A DNA stretch of 64,000 nt. Source: Frankia gtarii. Lineage in GTDB: Bacteria; Actinomycetota; Actinomycetes; Frankiales; Frankiaceae. Shown in pieces: positions 1 to 8,435 of the stretch. A program made the translations under genes and the position numbers. The number at the start of each line of letters is the position of its first letter. Within the stretch, counting starts at the first letter, position 1. The notes beneath the pieces were generated by a model. That model was given only the letters and a program-made list of their open reading frames with translations. It was not told the DNA's origin and did not search any database. The stretch spans positions 1 to 64,000 of the forward strand of contig NZ_JAMPTM010000003.1 of the NCBI RefSeq assembly GCF_025403375.1, read 5' to 3'.

Positions 1-48
1 CCCCGGCAGCGGGGTGGCGGCAGCGGGGTGGCCGCTGCCGGGGCGGGT

Positions 49-507
49 TCAGGCCGGTGCCGCGCCGAAGGAGTAGACCGGCCGCGGCGGCGGCCCGAAG
101 AAGGTGCTGATGGTCTCCAGCCGCGGCCGCTCGGTGAAGGTGACGACGTCGAGGCCCATCAGCACGATCTGCCCGATGCCGTTGCGCAGCCCCCACTCCC
201 AGCGGGCGCGGCGGTGGTGCACGTCGACCCCGCTGGTGCGCACCGGACGATGACCCGGGTAGGGCGCGAGGAACTCGCCGATGAGATCGGCGAACTCGAT
301 GATGCCGGCGGCCTCACCGAGCGGGTTGGCGTAGGTCACCGCGGGGATGCAGCAGTCGGCGAGCAGCTCGTCGCGCCGGGATACCGCCGGCTCGGCCCAG
401 GCGGCGTAGAGGCCGTCGGCCAGGGCGGCGAGCCGTTCGGCCGTGACGGCGTCGCTGCCCGCCCCGACGCTGTGCGCGTCATGCCGCGCGGCGGGCTGGG
501 TGCTCAT
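49..507 (-). CDS. NTF2-like (SnoaL-fold) protein, 152 aa
   Basis: A 152-aa protein with the alternating helix/strand pattern of the NTF2/SnoaL fold: an N-terminal helix pair (LAALADGLYAAW), then strands around residues 95-135 (RARWEWGLRNG, IVLMGLDVVTF). Members of this superfamily are small cyclases, isomerases or binding proteins, and the sequence does not fix which. Its ATG overlaps the TGA of the upstream acyl-AMP ligase gene by 4 bp (ATGA), so the two are almost certainly cotranslated, and this is the last gene of a three-gene minus-strand operon. A role in tailoring or handling the acyl product made by its neighbours is inference. Confidence 0.7.
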   Translation of the reverse strand: MSTQPAARHDAHSVGAGSDAVTAERLAALADGLYAAWAEPAVSRRDELLADCCIPAVTYANPLGEAAGIIEFADLIGEFLAPYPGHRPVRTSGVDVHHRRARWEWGLRNGIGQIVLMGLDVVTFTERPRLETISTFFGPPPRPVYSFGAAPA

Positions 508-2153
508 GGGGTGAACCTCCGTCTGGCCTCGGCCCGCTGCAGCTTCCCGGAGGGGGTCTTGGGTACCGAGCCCGGGTCGAGCACCAGCACCGCATGTGGG
601 GTCACTCCGAGCGCGGCGCGGATCTCCCCGGCGACCGCGCTCTTCAGCGCTTCGGGATCGGCGCCTCGGGTCTCGACGGCCACGGCGAGGCCCTCCCCGC
701 CGAGGTGGCCGGGGCGCGGGTAGGCGAACGCGACGATGTTGCCCGCGCGGGCACCGTCCGCCCGCGCCGCGGCCCGCTCCACCTCCTCGGGATAGATGTT
801 GCGGCCGCCGAGGATGATGACGTCCTTGCGGCGACCGCAGACGACGAGTTCGCCGTCAATGAGGTAGCCGAGGTCGCCGGTGGCCAACCAGCCGTCGCGG
901 GCGCGCAGGGCCGCCGCCGATTCGGGATCGTCATGGTAGGACGCGGCCACCGAGGTACCGCGGACCTGGACCTCGCCGACCTTCCGCTCGGGCAGGACCC
1001 CACCTGCGTCCGGGTCGACCACGCGCACCGACAGGCCGGGGATCGGCTCGCCGAGCAGGGCCAGCCGCCTCGTGCGCACGCCGGTGTCGGCGTGCTCGGG
1101 CGGCACGAACCGGGCCGCGCCCGCGGCCAGGGCGTCCGCGTCGACCGTGTCGTAGCGCGCCCCGCGTCCCACCGCGGAGAACGTGACCGCGACCGTTGCC
1201 TCCGCGAGCCCGTAGGCAGGCATGAAGGCGGCCGGGTGGAAGCCGTGGCCGCCCGCGGCGTCGAGGAAGTCGTCGACGACCGCGGGGTCGATCGGCTCCC
1301 CGCCGCACAGCGCGTAGGCCAGGCAGGACAGGTCCAGCCGGGGGCCGGCGCGCAGCAGCCGGGCCGCGATGGCGTAGGCGGAACCGGGTCCCACCGTGTT
1401 GGTGACACGGTGGTGGGAGATCAGCTGCATCCAGCTCGCCGGCCTGGCCAGGTACTCGGTGGGTGAGGACAGCAGCGCGTCGCAGCGGCCGCAGGCCATC
1501 GGCAGGATGAACCCGCCGATGAGCCCCATGTCGTGGGACAGCGGCAGCCAGGACAGCATCCGGCCGTGCACCGTCTCGTGGCTGGTCGCCACCCGGATGC
1601 CCTCGACGTTCGCCGCCAGGTTGCCATGGCTGATCCGGGCGATCTTCGGCGCGCCGGTGGTGCCGCTGGTCAGCTGCAGGATCGCGGGGGCGTCCGCGGT
1701 CAGCATGGGCGGACGCCACGGGACCGCCGGCGTGGTGCCGACCGCCTCGGTCAGCCCGATGACCCGCCCGGCCCCGCCGGACAGCGCGGGCACGGCGTCC
1801 ACCCACGGCGCTCCGACCAGCACGAGCGGCTCGCCGAGCGAGTCGAACCGGTCGCGGGTGTCGGCGAGGTACCGGGCCAGGTCGACGGTGCGGGCGGGGG
1901 TGGGGGCCATGGTGAGGCTGCCACCGGCGAGCCACGCCGCCATCGCCGCGGTGATCGTCTCCCGTGACGTGTCGGCGAGGATGACCACCGGGCGGCCCGG
2001 TCCGACTCCGCGCGACTGCAGGCCCGCGGCGACACGGCGGGCGTCCGAGTACAGCTCGGCCCAGCCGACCCGTTGACCGCCGTCCGGCGCGAGGAAGGTC
2101 ACCGTGTTCGGACCGGTGCTCGCGCGCTTCATGCGATCCAGCAGATAAACCAT
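504..2153 (-). CDS. Fatty-acyl-AMP ligase / acyl-CoA synthetase-like protein
   Basis: A 549-aa ANL-superfamily adenylating enzyme. Visible motifs are the P-loop-like LTSGTTGAPK, the GLAEATVAVTF segment typical of fatty-acyl-AMP ligases, DGWLATGDLGYL, the hinge GRRKDVIILGGRNIYPEE, and a C-terminal catalytic lysine in PKTPSGKLQR. These enzymes activate a carboxylic acid as an acyl-adenylate and pass it to CoA or to a carrier protein. The upstream ACP-GNAT gene makes carrier loading the likelier route (inference). An 18-residue longer start at 2207 would overlap the upstream gene. I chose the ATG at 2153 because GGGAGAGGG lies just upstream and 31 bp then separate it from the upstream stop. Confidence 0.85.
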   Translation of the reverse strand: MVYLLDRMKRASTGPNTVTFLAPDGGQRVGWAELYSDARRVAAGLQSRGVGPGRPVVILADTSRETITAAMAAWLAGGSLTMAPTPARTVDLARYLADTRDRFDSLGEPLVLVGAPWVDAVPALSGGAGRVIGLTEAVGTTPAVPWRPPMLTADAPAILQLTSGTTGAPKIARISHGNLAANVEGIRVATSHETVHGRMLSWLPLSHDMGLIGGFILPMACGRCDALLSSPTEYLARPASWMQLISHHRVTNTVGPGSAYAIAARLLRAGPRLDLSCLAYALCGGEPIDPAVVDDFLDAAGGHGFHPAAFMPAYGLAEATVAVTFSAVGRGARYDTVDADALAAGAARFVPPEHADTGVRTRRLALLGEPIPGLSVRVVDPDAGGVLPERKVGEVQVRGTSVAASYHDDPESAAALRARDGWLATGDLGYLIDGELVVCGRRKDVIILGGRNIYPEEVERAAARADGARAGNIVAFAYPRPGHLGGEGLAVAVETRGADPEALKSAVAGEIRAALGVTPHAVLVLDPGSVPKTPSGKLQRAEARRRFTP

Positions 2154-2184
2154 TGTCGACGCCCTCTCCCGGCGGACGATCCCG

Positions 2185-3048
2185 TTATCGGGCGTCGCCG
2201 TCCGCACTGTCCCGGTAGACGGCGAGAATGAGACGGTCCCAGTAACGGCCGTGATAGAAATCGTGCTTGCGCAGCCGTCCCTCGATTGCGAGCGCCCCGC
2301 CGGGCGAGTTCTTCCGGTCCGCCCCCGCGAACTGCGGATAGTTGAACTCGGGCACCTCGAAATACAGCTTTCGGAACGGCCAGATGTCGAAGACGTAACG
2401 AACGAACAGGTCCAGTGCCTCGACGGCCAGACCCGAGCCGGTGTAGTCGGCCGAGATCGCCGCGCCCACGTAGGCGTACCCCAGGGTGAACTCCGGGTTG
2501 TAGCAGATCGCGTGGCCGACCGGCCGAGCCGTCTCGATCGACTCGATCAGGAACTGGGTCAGCACGCCCTGCCACAGCTCCTGCTCGAACTGCGGGTACG
2601 ACGGCACCGAGCCCCGGTAGCGCCAGCGGAAGCCGATCTCCGGGGTGACCGCGAGCTCGTAGAGGAACGGCGTCGACGCCGGCAGTACCGGCATCAGCCG
2701 CAGGAACCGCCCGGCGAACCGCGGCGGCGGCGGCATGAGCGCATCGGCGGTCGCGGTGCCGGCCGCAGCCGGTACCGTGCTCCCCGCGTGAGCGGCGCCC
2801 AGCGCCGGGGCGGCCGCGGCGGGCGGGCCGGCACGGTAGCGGCTGTACAGCTCGCCGACCGTCTCGATTTCCAGCCAGTTCGCCTCGGAGAGGTCGACGC
2901 CGAGCTCAATCACATACAGGCAGAGTTCCATGAGCCGGAAGGAATCCAGCCCAAGGTCCTCGTGGAGCCGGCTTCCGCCGGTGACCGGCGAGCCGGCGAG
3001 ACCCATTTTCCGGGCGATGAGCTGCTCGAATTCGTCTTGTCGGAGCAT
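2185..3048 (-). CDS. Acyl carrier protein-GNAT acyltransferase fusion, 287 aa
   Basis: Residues 1-75 form a phosphopantetheine carrier domain: LHEDLGLDSFRLMEL contains the DSF site where the prosthetic arm attaches. A Pro/Ala-rich linker (about 75-105) joins it to a C-terminal GNAT-fold domain (about 115-280) with strands FRWRYRG, HAICYNPE, YAYVGAAISADYTGSGLAVEAL (acetyl-CoA-loop-like), YFEVPEFN. The fusion suggests an acyl group held on the carrier and transferred by, or loaded through, the GNAT domain. It is the first gene of the trio with the acyl-AMP ligase (31 bp downstream) and the NTF2-like gene. The ATG at 3048 follows ACAGGTAGC, a weak ribosome site. Substrate unknown. Confidence 0.8.
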   Translation of the reverse strand: MLRQDEFEQLIARKMGLAGSPVTGGSRLHEDLGLDSFRLMELCLYVIELGVDLSEANWLEIETVGELYSRYRAGPPAAAAPALGAAHAGSTVPAAAGTATADALMPPPPRFAGRFLRLMPVLPASTPFLYELAVTPEIGFRWRYRGSVPSYPQFEQELWQGVLTQFLIESIETARPVGHAICYNPEFTLGYAYVGAAISADYTGSGLAVEALDLFVRYVFDIWPFRKLYFEVPEFNYPQFAGADRKNSPGGALAIEGRLRKHDFYHGRYWDRLILAVYRDSADGDAR

Positions 3049-3190
3049 GCTACCTGTTCTGCGTGCGCGAAAGACGGAATTAAATCTGGACGATTTCGGG
3101 CAGTTCGGACATTAGTGACGTTAGCAAACGAGCCGAAGGGCCGCAAAGCCGGATTACCCGTTTCGGCTAACGCCCCGGTGTCACCCGCGG

Positions 3191-4597
3191 TCAGTAGGAG
3201 CGGGCGATCAGGCAGACCAGGTCGTCGGGGTCGCCGCCGGCCGCCGGGATCTCGCCGTCGGGCGTCTGCAGGCAGCGGACGGTCAGGGCCTCCTCGGCGA
3301 GGCGCGCCTCGCCCTCCTCGCCGACGAGGCGCCACGGGATCCGGGCGAAGCCGGTCTGCGCCGCCTGCGCGGCGTCCGCGACCGTGGTGACGTCCGCGGT
3401 CCGGCTCTCGCGCAGGGCCAGGGCCTCGGCGTGCAGGCCGGCCTGCACCTCGTCGAGCAGCACCGGGACCCGCCCGGCCGCCTCCGCGAGCGGCACCGGC
3501 GTCTTCGCCGAGGTGTCCCGGCGGACCAGGGTGACGTTCCCGGCAGCCAGGTCGCGCGGGCCGACCTCGACCCGCACCGGGATGCCCTTGATCTCGGCGT
3601 CGGTGACCCGGCGGCCGAAGGAGAGCCCCGGGCGGGCATCGACCTGCACCCGCAGGCCGGCATCGGTGAGCGCCGCGCCGATCTCGCGAGCCTTCGCGAC
3701 GACGGTCTCGTCGTCGCGCACCGGCAGCACCACGACCTGGGTCGGCGCGAGCCGGGGCGGAATGCGCAGGCCGTTGTCGTCGCCATGCGCCATGATCAGG
3801 CCGCCGACCATTCGGGTCGAGCTGCCCCAGGACGTCGTCCAGGCGAGGTGCTGGGCGCCGTCAGCGCCGACGAAGTCGATGTCGAAGGCGCGGGCGAAGT
3901 TCTGCCCCAGCTCGTGGCTGGTCGCCATCTGCAGGGCCTTGCCGTCGCCCATCATGCCCTCGCAGGTCATGGTGTTCGTGGCGCCGGCGAAGCGCTCCTT
4001 GCGGGTCTTCACCCCGATGAACACCGGGATGGCAAGCACGTCGGTGAGGAAGTCGCGGTAGACCTCCAGCGCGATCCGGCGGGCGTAGGCGGCGGCGTCG
4101 GCCTCGTCGACATGCGCGGTGTGCCCCTCCTGCCAGAGGAACTCGCTGCTGCGCAGGAACAGCCGGGGACGCAGCTCCCAGCGGACCACGTTGGCCCACT
4201 GGTTGAGCAGCAGCGGCAGGTCGCGGTAGCTCTGCGTCCACTTGGCCAGGTACTCGCCGATGATGGTCTCGCTGGTCGGCCGCACGATCACCGGCTCCTC
4301 CAGCTCCTTGCCGCCGCCGATGGTGACCACGGCCAGCTCGGGGCTGAAGCCCTCGACGTGCTCAGCCTCCCGGCGCAGGTAGCTCTCCGGGATGAACAGC
4401 GGGAAGTAGGCGTTGACGGCGCCCGCGGCCTTGATCCGGGCATCCACGTCTGCCTGCATGCGTTCCCAGATCGCGTAGCCGTACGGTCGGATGACCATGG
4501 TCCCGCGAACGGGGCCGTTCTCGGCCAGCTCGGCCTTCGCGAGCACGTCCTGGTACCAGCGGGGGAAGTCGGTCGCGCGGGAGGTGAGTACAGCCAC
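3191..4597 (-). CDS. proS: Prolyl-tRNA synthetase (ProS, archaeal/eukaryote-like type)
   Basis: Charges tRNA-Pro with proline in the cytosol. The class II core is clear: motif 1 region (GTMVIRPYGYAIWERMQ), motif 2 (RWELRPRLFLRSSEFLWQEGHTAH), motif 3 and TSETIIGEYLAKW, followed by the anticodon-binding domain (VVVLPVRDD onward) and a C-terminal cysteine-containing tail ending in a tyrosine, as in type 3 ProS. The bacterial editing insertion is absent, which fits the 468-aa length. The start is uncertain: the conserved core begins at VAVLTSRATDFP (GTG at 4597), but an in-frame ATG at 4627 adds ten residues, and the frame stays open to 4801. Confidence 0.93.
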   Translation of the reverse strand: MAVLTSRATDFPRWYQDVLAKAELAENGPVRGTMVIRPYGYAIWERMQADVDARIKAAGAVNAYFPLFIPESYLRREAEHVEGFSPELAVVTIGGGKELEEPVIVRPTSETIIGEYLAKWTQSYRDLPLLLNQWANVVRWELRPRLFLRSSEFLWQEGHTAHVDEADAAAYARRIALEVYRDFLTDVLAIPVFIGVKTRKERFAGATNTMTCEGMMGDGKALQMATSHELGQNFARAFDIDFVGADGAQHLAWTTSWGSSTRMVGGLIMAHGDDNGLRIPPRLAPTQVVVLPVRDDETVVAKAREIGAALTDAGLRVQVDARPGLSFGRRVTDAEIKGIPVRVEVGPRDLAAGNVTLVRRDTSAKTPVPLAEAAGRVPVLLDEVQAGLHAEALALRESRTADVTTVADAAQAAQTGFARIPWRLVGEEGEARLAEEALTVRCLQTPDGEIPAAGGDPDDLVCLIARSY

Positions 4598-4739
4598 CCC
4601 GCCACGATATTGCCTACGCGGCGCCATCGGGGCCACCGGGACGGGTGGGTTGGCGCGACGCGGGCACCGGCGAGGTGCCGCTCGGGGTGCCCGCGCCGGT
4701 GTCCGCGCCGATTCCCGGGCGGTCGACCAAGCGGCCGGG

Positions 4740-5066
4740 TCAGCGGTGATGCAGACCTCGGCTGTGCGGCAGTGGGCCGGCGGCGGGCTCGGCCCGCCCA
4801 TCCTCCCCGCTGGGAAAGGGCCGGGTGACCTCCTGGAACACCAGCGAGACGTCGACGTCGCCGTGATGGCTGACCAGGCAGGCCGTGGGCGGGACGAGGA
4901 TCATGGCGGTCGTCAGGTCGGCTGCGGTGGCTCCTGGCGCCAGGAGCAGCTCGTGCCGGATCGCCAGGCCGTCGTGGATGGTGACCACTTCGGCGAGGGA
5001 ACCGGGCCGTCCGCCGGTGATCGGCCGGGGCTCCGGCAGGAGATCGTCGTTGTCGACGGTGTTCAT
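4740..5066 (-). CDS. Small protein of unknown function, 108 aa
   Basis: I do not recognise this protein. The start is well supported: AGGAGGA lies about 11 bases before the ATG at 5066, while the frame continues upstream without a ribosome site. The N-terminal 75 residues look folded (LAEVVTIHDGLAIRHELLLAPG, TTAMILVPPTACLVSHHGDVDVSLVFQEV), a compact beta-rich pattern; the C-terminal 25 residues are polar and Pro/Gly-rich. No signal peptide, membrane segment or metal motif is seen. It lies upstream of proS on the same strand. Confidence 0.6.
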   Translation of the reverse strand: MNTVDNDDLLPEPRPITGGRPGSLAEVVTIHDGLAIRHELLLAPGATAADLTTAMILVPPTACLVSHHGDVDVSLVFQEVTRPFPSGEDGRAEPAAGPLPHSRGLHHR

Positions 5067-6062
5067 CTTCTGGCCGTCCTCCTGTATGCGTGTCGGTCCG
5101 ATGCGTGCGCGTGTGGCCAGCACCGGCCTGGCGGGCGTCGGGCTTTTCCCGAGCCGGGACAACTTCGTTACGTTGCTTTGATGTTTCTCATTGCTACTGT
5201 CATGCGAAATCGTTCCCCGTATTGAGACTGTCGGGTGTTGACGGGATGCTTTCAGCAACATCGATGTTGCTTGCAAGCAAAGCACAGGAGCGGGCGGAAC
5301 GCCACCGGCGATCTCCGGGCAGAGCGGACGTCCGGTGACTGAGGGCGCAAGTCCTGATCATTTGCGTAACGCCGCGTGCGGGATGGCCGCTTCGCCGGCT
5401 CCGTCCCACTGCGTCGCCGGGCGCAGCGGGCTCCGTCGGGCATGACGCGCACCGATGAACATTCGGTATCAGTGGCGCAAGTTTCCCGAGTGGCTAGATG
5501 TCGTTTGATGACGTTGAAAGGCCCGAATCCGGGCGGCGGGCCGGCCGGCCCGCCGACGCCTGGGCGGCCGCGCCATCGTGGCGGGCGGGCCGTCCGCCGT
5601 CCCGACCTCCACGCCGCCTTGTCCTCGACTTGTCCGGCAGTTGTCCCCGGGTTTGCGGGTGTAGGGGCGGCTCGCGCCCCCTGGCCGGGGGGACCGGTCG
5701 GCCGCTGCCGGCCGCTGGATGTGGTTCCTGACGGCGGACAACTGCGGGCTGCGAGCCGTCGCCGGGGCGACCCGCGGCCCCTCCGGCGGGCAGGAGCTCG
5801 TGCGGTGCCGGGCTGTCGACCCGTCGCCCGTTGATTACGGAGTGCTTATAGTTCAGTACCCGGTGTTTCGTTGGGGTGGCGTCCGGTCTGGTCAACAGGC
5901 CATAAATCGTCCGGCATGGATGTGTTCCGGTTGGTGACGGGTTGGCGTATGCGCTTGTTCATCCTTCGTTCACTCCGAATCGCTTCGATTCTCGCCGGCA
6001 CCCCAGTCCGGGGGGCGGACGACATTCGGCGCCGTGAACGGCGCGAGGACGAAGGGTTGCTT
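5067..6062. other. About 1 kb without a convincing gene
   Basis: The region between the small unknown gene and pstS. Open frames exist in several phases, but they are Arg/Pro/Gly-rich and lack ribosome sites. The left part (5160-5300) is noticeably AT-richer and probably carries the promoter of the minus-strand gene. The right part carries the PHO-box-like repeat and pstS leader. Confidence 0.5.
5957..5978 (+). promoter_or_regulatory. PHO-box-like direct repeat upstream of pstS
   Basis: Two adjacent 11-base units, GTTCATCCTTC and GTTCACTCCGA, share the GTTCA core. Actinobacterial PhoP binds 11-base direct repeats with a G(T/G)TCA core, and pst operons are its classic targets. The repeat ends 84 bp before the pstS start. 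Confidence 0.6.
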
Positions 6063-7172
6063 GTGATCCGAGGCAAGCGTCAGGCCGCCGTCGGGGCCGC
6101 GATGGTGGCACTGCTCACCGTGGCGGCGTGCGGAACTGACGACAACAACGACTCCGGCGGCGGGAACGCGGCGCCGTCGAGTTCGGCGGGCGCGATCTCG
6201 TGCGTGAAGGGGTCCATCACGGGCTCCGGCTCGTCCGCGCAGAAGAACGCGATCGACGAGTGGGTCAAGGCGTACCAGAACGCGTGCTCCGGCGCGACGA
6301 TCAACTACCAGTCGACGGGCTCATCGACGGGTCGCCAGCAGTTCATCAGCAAGCAGGTCGCCTTCGCTGGTTCGGACTCCGCGCTGAAGGACCAGCAGAA
6401 GACCGACGCGGACGCGCGCTGCACCGGCGGTGCCGCGGCCGACCTGCCGATGGCCGTCGGCCCGGTGGCGCTGATGTACAACCTGTCCGGCGTCGACGGC
6501 CTGCAGCTGTCCGCTCAGACTCTGGCGAAGATCTTCGCCGGCAAGATCACCAAGTGGAACGACCCGGCAATCAAGGCCGAGAACAGCGGCGCCTCGCTGC
6601 CGGACGCCACGATCGCGGCGGTGCACCGTTCCGACGGCTCCGGCACGACGGACAACTTCACCAAGTTCCTCAAGGGTGCGGGCGGCGCCGACTGGACGTT
6701 CGACTCCGGCTCGGACTGGAAGGCCCCCGGCGGCCAGGGCGCCAAGGGTAGCGATGGCGTCACCTCGACCGTGAAGTCCACCGAGAACTCGATCGGGTAC
6801 GCCGAGCTGTCCTACGCGGAGAACGCCGGGCTGTCGACCGTCAAGGTCAAGAACGCCGCTGGCGAGTACGTCGCGCCGAGCACGGACGGTGCCTCCCTGG
6901 GCCTGAGCACCGCCAAGATCGCCGACGGTGACGACCTGAAGCTGACCTTCGACTACGCCACCGCCACGAAGGGCGCCTACCCGGTCTACCTGGTCACCTA
7001 CGAGATCGCCTGCACCAAGGGTCTCTCGGCCGACCAGGCCGCGCTGGTCAAGTCCTTCCTGACCTACACCGCCTCGGAGGCCGCTCAGTCCTCGATCGGC
7101 GACCTCGGCTACGCGCCGCTGCCGGACGCGGTCGCGACGAAGGTCCGCGCGGTCGTCGCCAAGCTGGCCTGA
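6063..7172 (+). CDS. pstS: Phosphate-binding lipoprotein PstS
   Basis: The substrate-binding part of the high-affinity phosphate ABC transporter, anchored to the outer face of the membrane. The N-terminus is a lipoprotein signal: KR, a hydrophobic stretch AAVGAAMVALLTV, then the lipobox VAAC. The mature part has the PstS landmarks GSSAQ (GSGSSAQKNA), STGSSTGRQQF, FAGSDSAL, LPMAVGPVALMYNLSG, IFAGKITKWNDPAI, HRSDGSGTTDNFTKFL, and NSIGYAELSYA. The start is set by GAAGGG six bases before the GTG at 6063; the longer open frame from 5871 has no such site. First gene of pstSCAB, probably controlled by the PHO-box-like repeat. Confidence 0.95.
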   Translation: MIRGKRQAAVGAAMVALLTVAACGTDDNNDSGGGNAAPSSSAGAISCVKGSITGSGSSAQKNAIDEWVKAYQNACSGATINYQSTGSSTGRQQFISKQVAFAGSDSALKDQQKTDADARCTGGAAADLPMAVGPVALMYNLSGVDGLQLSAQTLAKIFAGKITKWNDPAIKAENSGASLPDATIAAVHRSDGSGTTDNFTKFLKGAGGADWTFDSGSDWKAPGGQGAKGSDGVTSTVKSTENSIGYAELSYAENAGLSTVKVKNAAGEYVAPSTDGASLGLSTAKIADGDDLKLTFDYATATKGAYPVYLVTYEIACTKGLSADQAALVKSFLTYTASEAAQSSIGDLGYAPLPDAVATKVRAVVAKLA

Positions 7173-7263
7173 CCCGCAGCTAGCACCACGGCCGCCCCGG
7201 CCGGCCTCGGCCCATGACACGGTTCGGGCCCGGCCGGGGCGACCCGACCGGCCCGGCCGGTGC

Positions 7264-7291
7264 CCACGGTGGAGCGAACGACCCACCGTGG
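7264..7291 (+). terminator. Hairpin between pstS and pstC
   Basis: A perfect 9-bp inverted repeat (CCACGGTGG ... CCACCGTGG) with a 10-base loop and no T-run. In a pst operon such a hairpin could let much transcript stop or be trimmed after pstS, giving more binding protein than permease; that role is inference. Confidence 0.45.
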
Positions 7292-7391
7292 ATTCGTCGA
7301 TGTACGGCGGCCGCGGCACCCACGTCCCGCCGCGCGTGCCGCGCCCGGGACCTTGATCGCCAAGCCCCGCTCGGGCACCAAGGAGAAGATC

Positions 7392-8435
7392 ATGACGACG
7401 GAGCCGGACCGCTCGGCGGGCGCCGCCGAGCAGCGGGGGGCCGCCACGGCGACGGCCCCGCCGGAAGACCCACCGCCGGCTGACAGGCCCGCGGTTGCAT
7501 CCGCGGGCAGGCCCAAGGTCGGGATGGCCGACCTGATCTTCAAGAATCTCACCCGCACGGCCGGCCTCGGGCTGCTGGCGCTGATCGTCGTGATCGCCGT
7601 CTTCCTGGTGCTGCACGCCACCGACGCCCTCAGCGCCAACACCGGCAACTTCCTCACCACCGAGGAGTGGTCCCCGAACGCCTCCCCGCCGAAGTTCGGG
7701 GTGGCGGCGACGCTGTACGGCACGGTCGTCTCGGCGGCGGTCGCGATGATCATCGCGGTGCCGGTGGCGGTCGGGATCGCGCTGTTCATCACCGTGTACG
7801 CGCCCCGGCAGCTGTCCTCCTTCCTCGGCTACATCGTCGACCTGCTCGCCGCCGTGCCGAGCGTCGTCTACGGCCTGTGGGGCCTGCTTGTCCTGGCGCC
7901 GCACATGAAGGGCATCCAGCTCTGGCTGAACGACTACTTCGGCTGGATCCCGCTGTTCGACGCCGACTCGGTGGGGCGTTCGCTCTTCGTCGCCTCCGTG
8001 GTCCTGGCGATCATGATCCTGCCGATCGTCGCCGCCCTGTCCCGTGAGGTCTTCCTCCAGGTTCCGATCGCGCACCGCGAGGCGGCCCTGGCCCTCGGCG
8101 CGACCCGGTGGGAGATGATCAGGGTCGCGGTGCTGCCCTACGGCAAGCCCGGGGTGATCAGCGCGTCGATGCTGGGTCTCGGCCGAGCGATGGGCGAGAC
8201 GATCGCGGTCGCGCTGGTCCTGCCCGCCTCGTTCGACATCTCCGCGCACATCCTCGAGCCCGCCGGCAACACGATCGCCGCGAACGTGGCGAACGGCTGG
8301 GGCGAGGCCAACGAGATCGGCCGCGGCGCGCTGATCGCCTCCGGCCTGGTGCTGTTCGTCGTCACGATGATCGTGAACATCATCGCGCGAGCCATCGTCG
8401 CGCGCCGTCGCGAGTTCTCCGGGAGCGCCGCATGA
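7392..8435 (+). CDS. pstC: Phosphate ABC transporter permease PstC
   Basis: One of the two membrane channel subunits for phosphate uptake. After a 50-residue Pro/Ala-rich cytoplasmic tail come six predicted membrane spans starting at LGLLALIVVIAVFLVL, and the permease EAA-type loop REAALALGATRWEMIRVAVLPYGKPGVISA that docks PstB. The ATG at 7392 has AAGGAG seven bases upstream; the open frame from 7260 is not needed. Its TGA overlaps the pstA ATG (ATGA), so the two are translationally coupled. Confidence 0.94.
   Translation: MTTEPDRSAGAAEQRGAATATAPPEDPPPADRPAVASAGRPKVGMADLIFKNLTRTAGLGLLALIVVIAVFLVLHATDALSANTGNFLTTEEWSPNASPPKFGVAATLYGTVVSAAVAMIIAVPVAVGIALFITVYAPRQLSSFLGYIVDLLAAVPSVVYGLWGLLVLAPHMKGIQLWLNDYFGWIPLFDADSVGRSLFVASVVLAIMILPIVAALSREVFLQVPIAHREAALALGATRWEMIRVAVLPYGKPGVISASMLGLGRAMGETIAVALVLPASFDISAHILEPAGNTIAANVANGWGEANEIGRGALIASGLVLFVVTMIVNIIARAIVARRREFSGSAA

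Noticed and set aside
5376-5834. A 152-aa plus-strand open frame before pstS
   Set aside because: Low-complexity Gly/Arg/Pro sequence, no ribosome site; competing frames on both strands.
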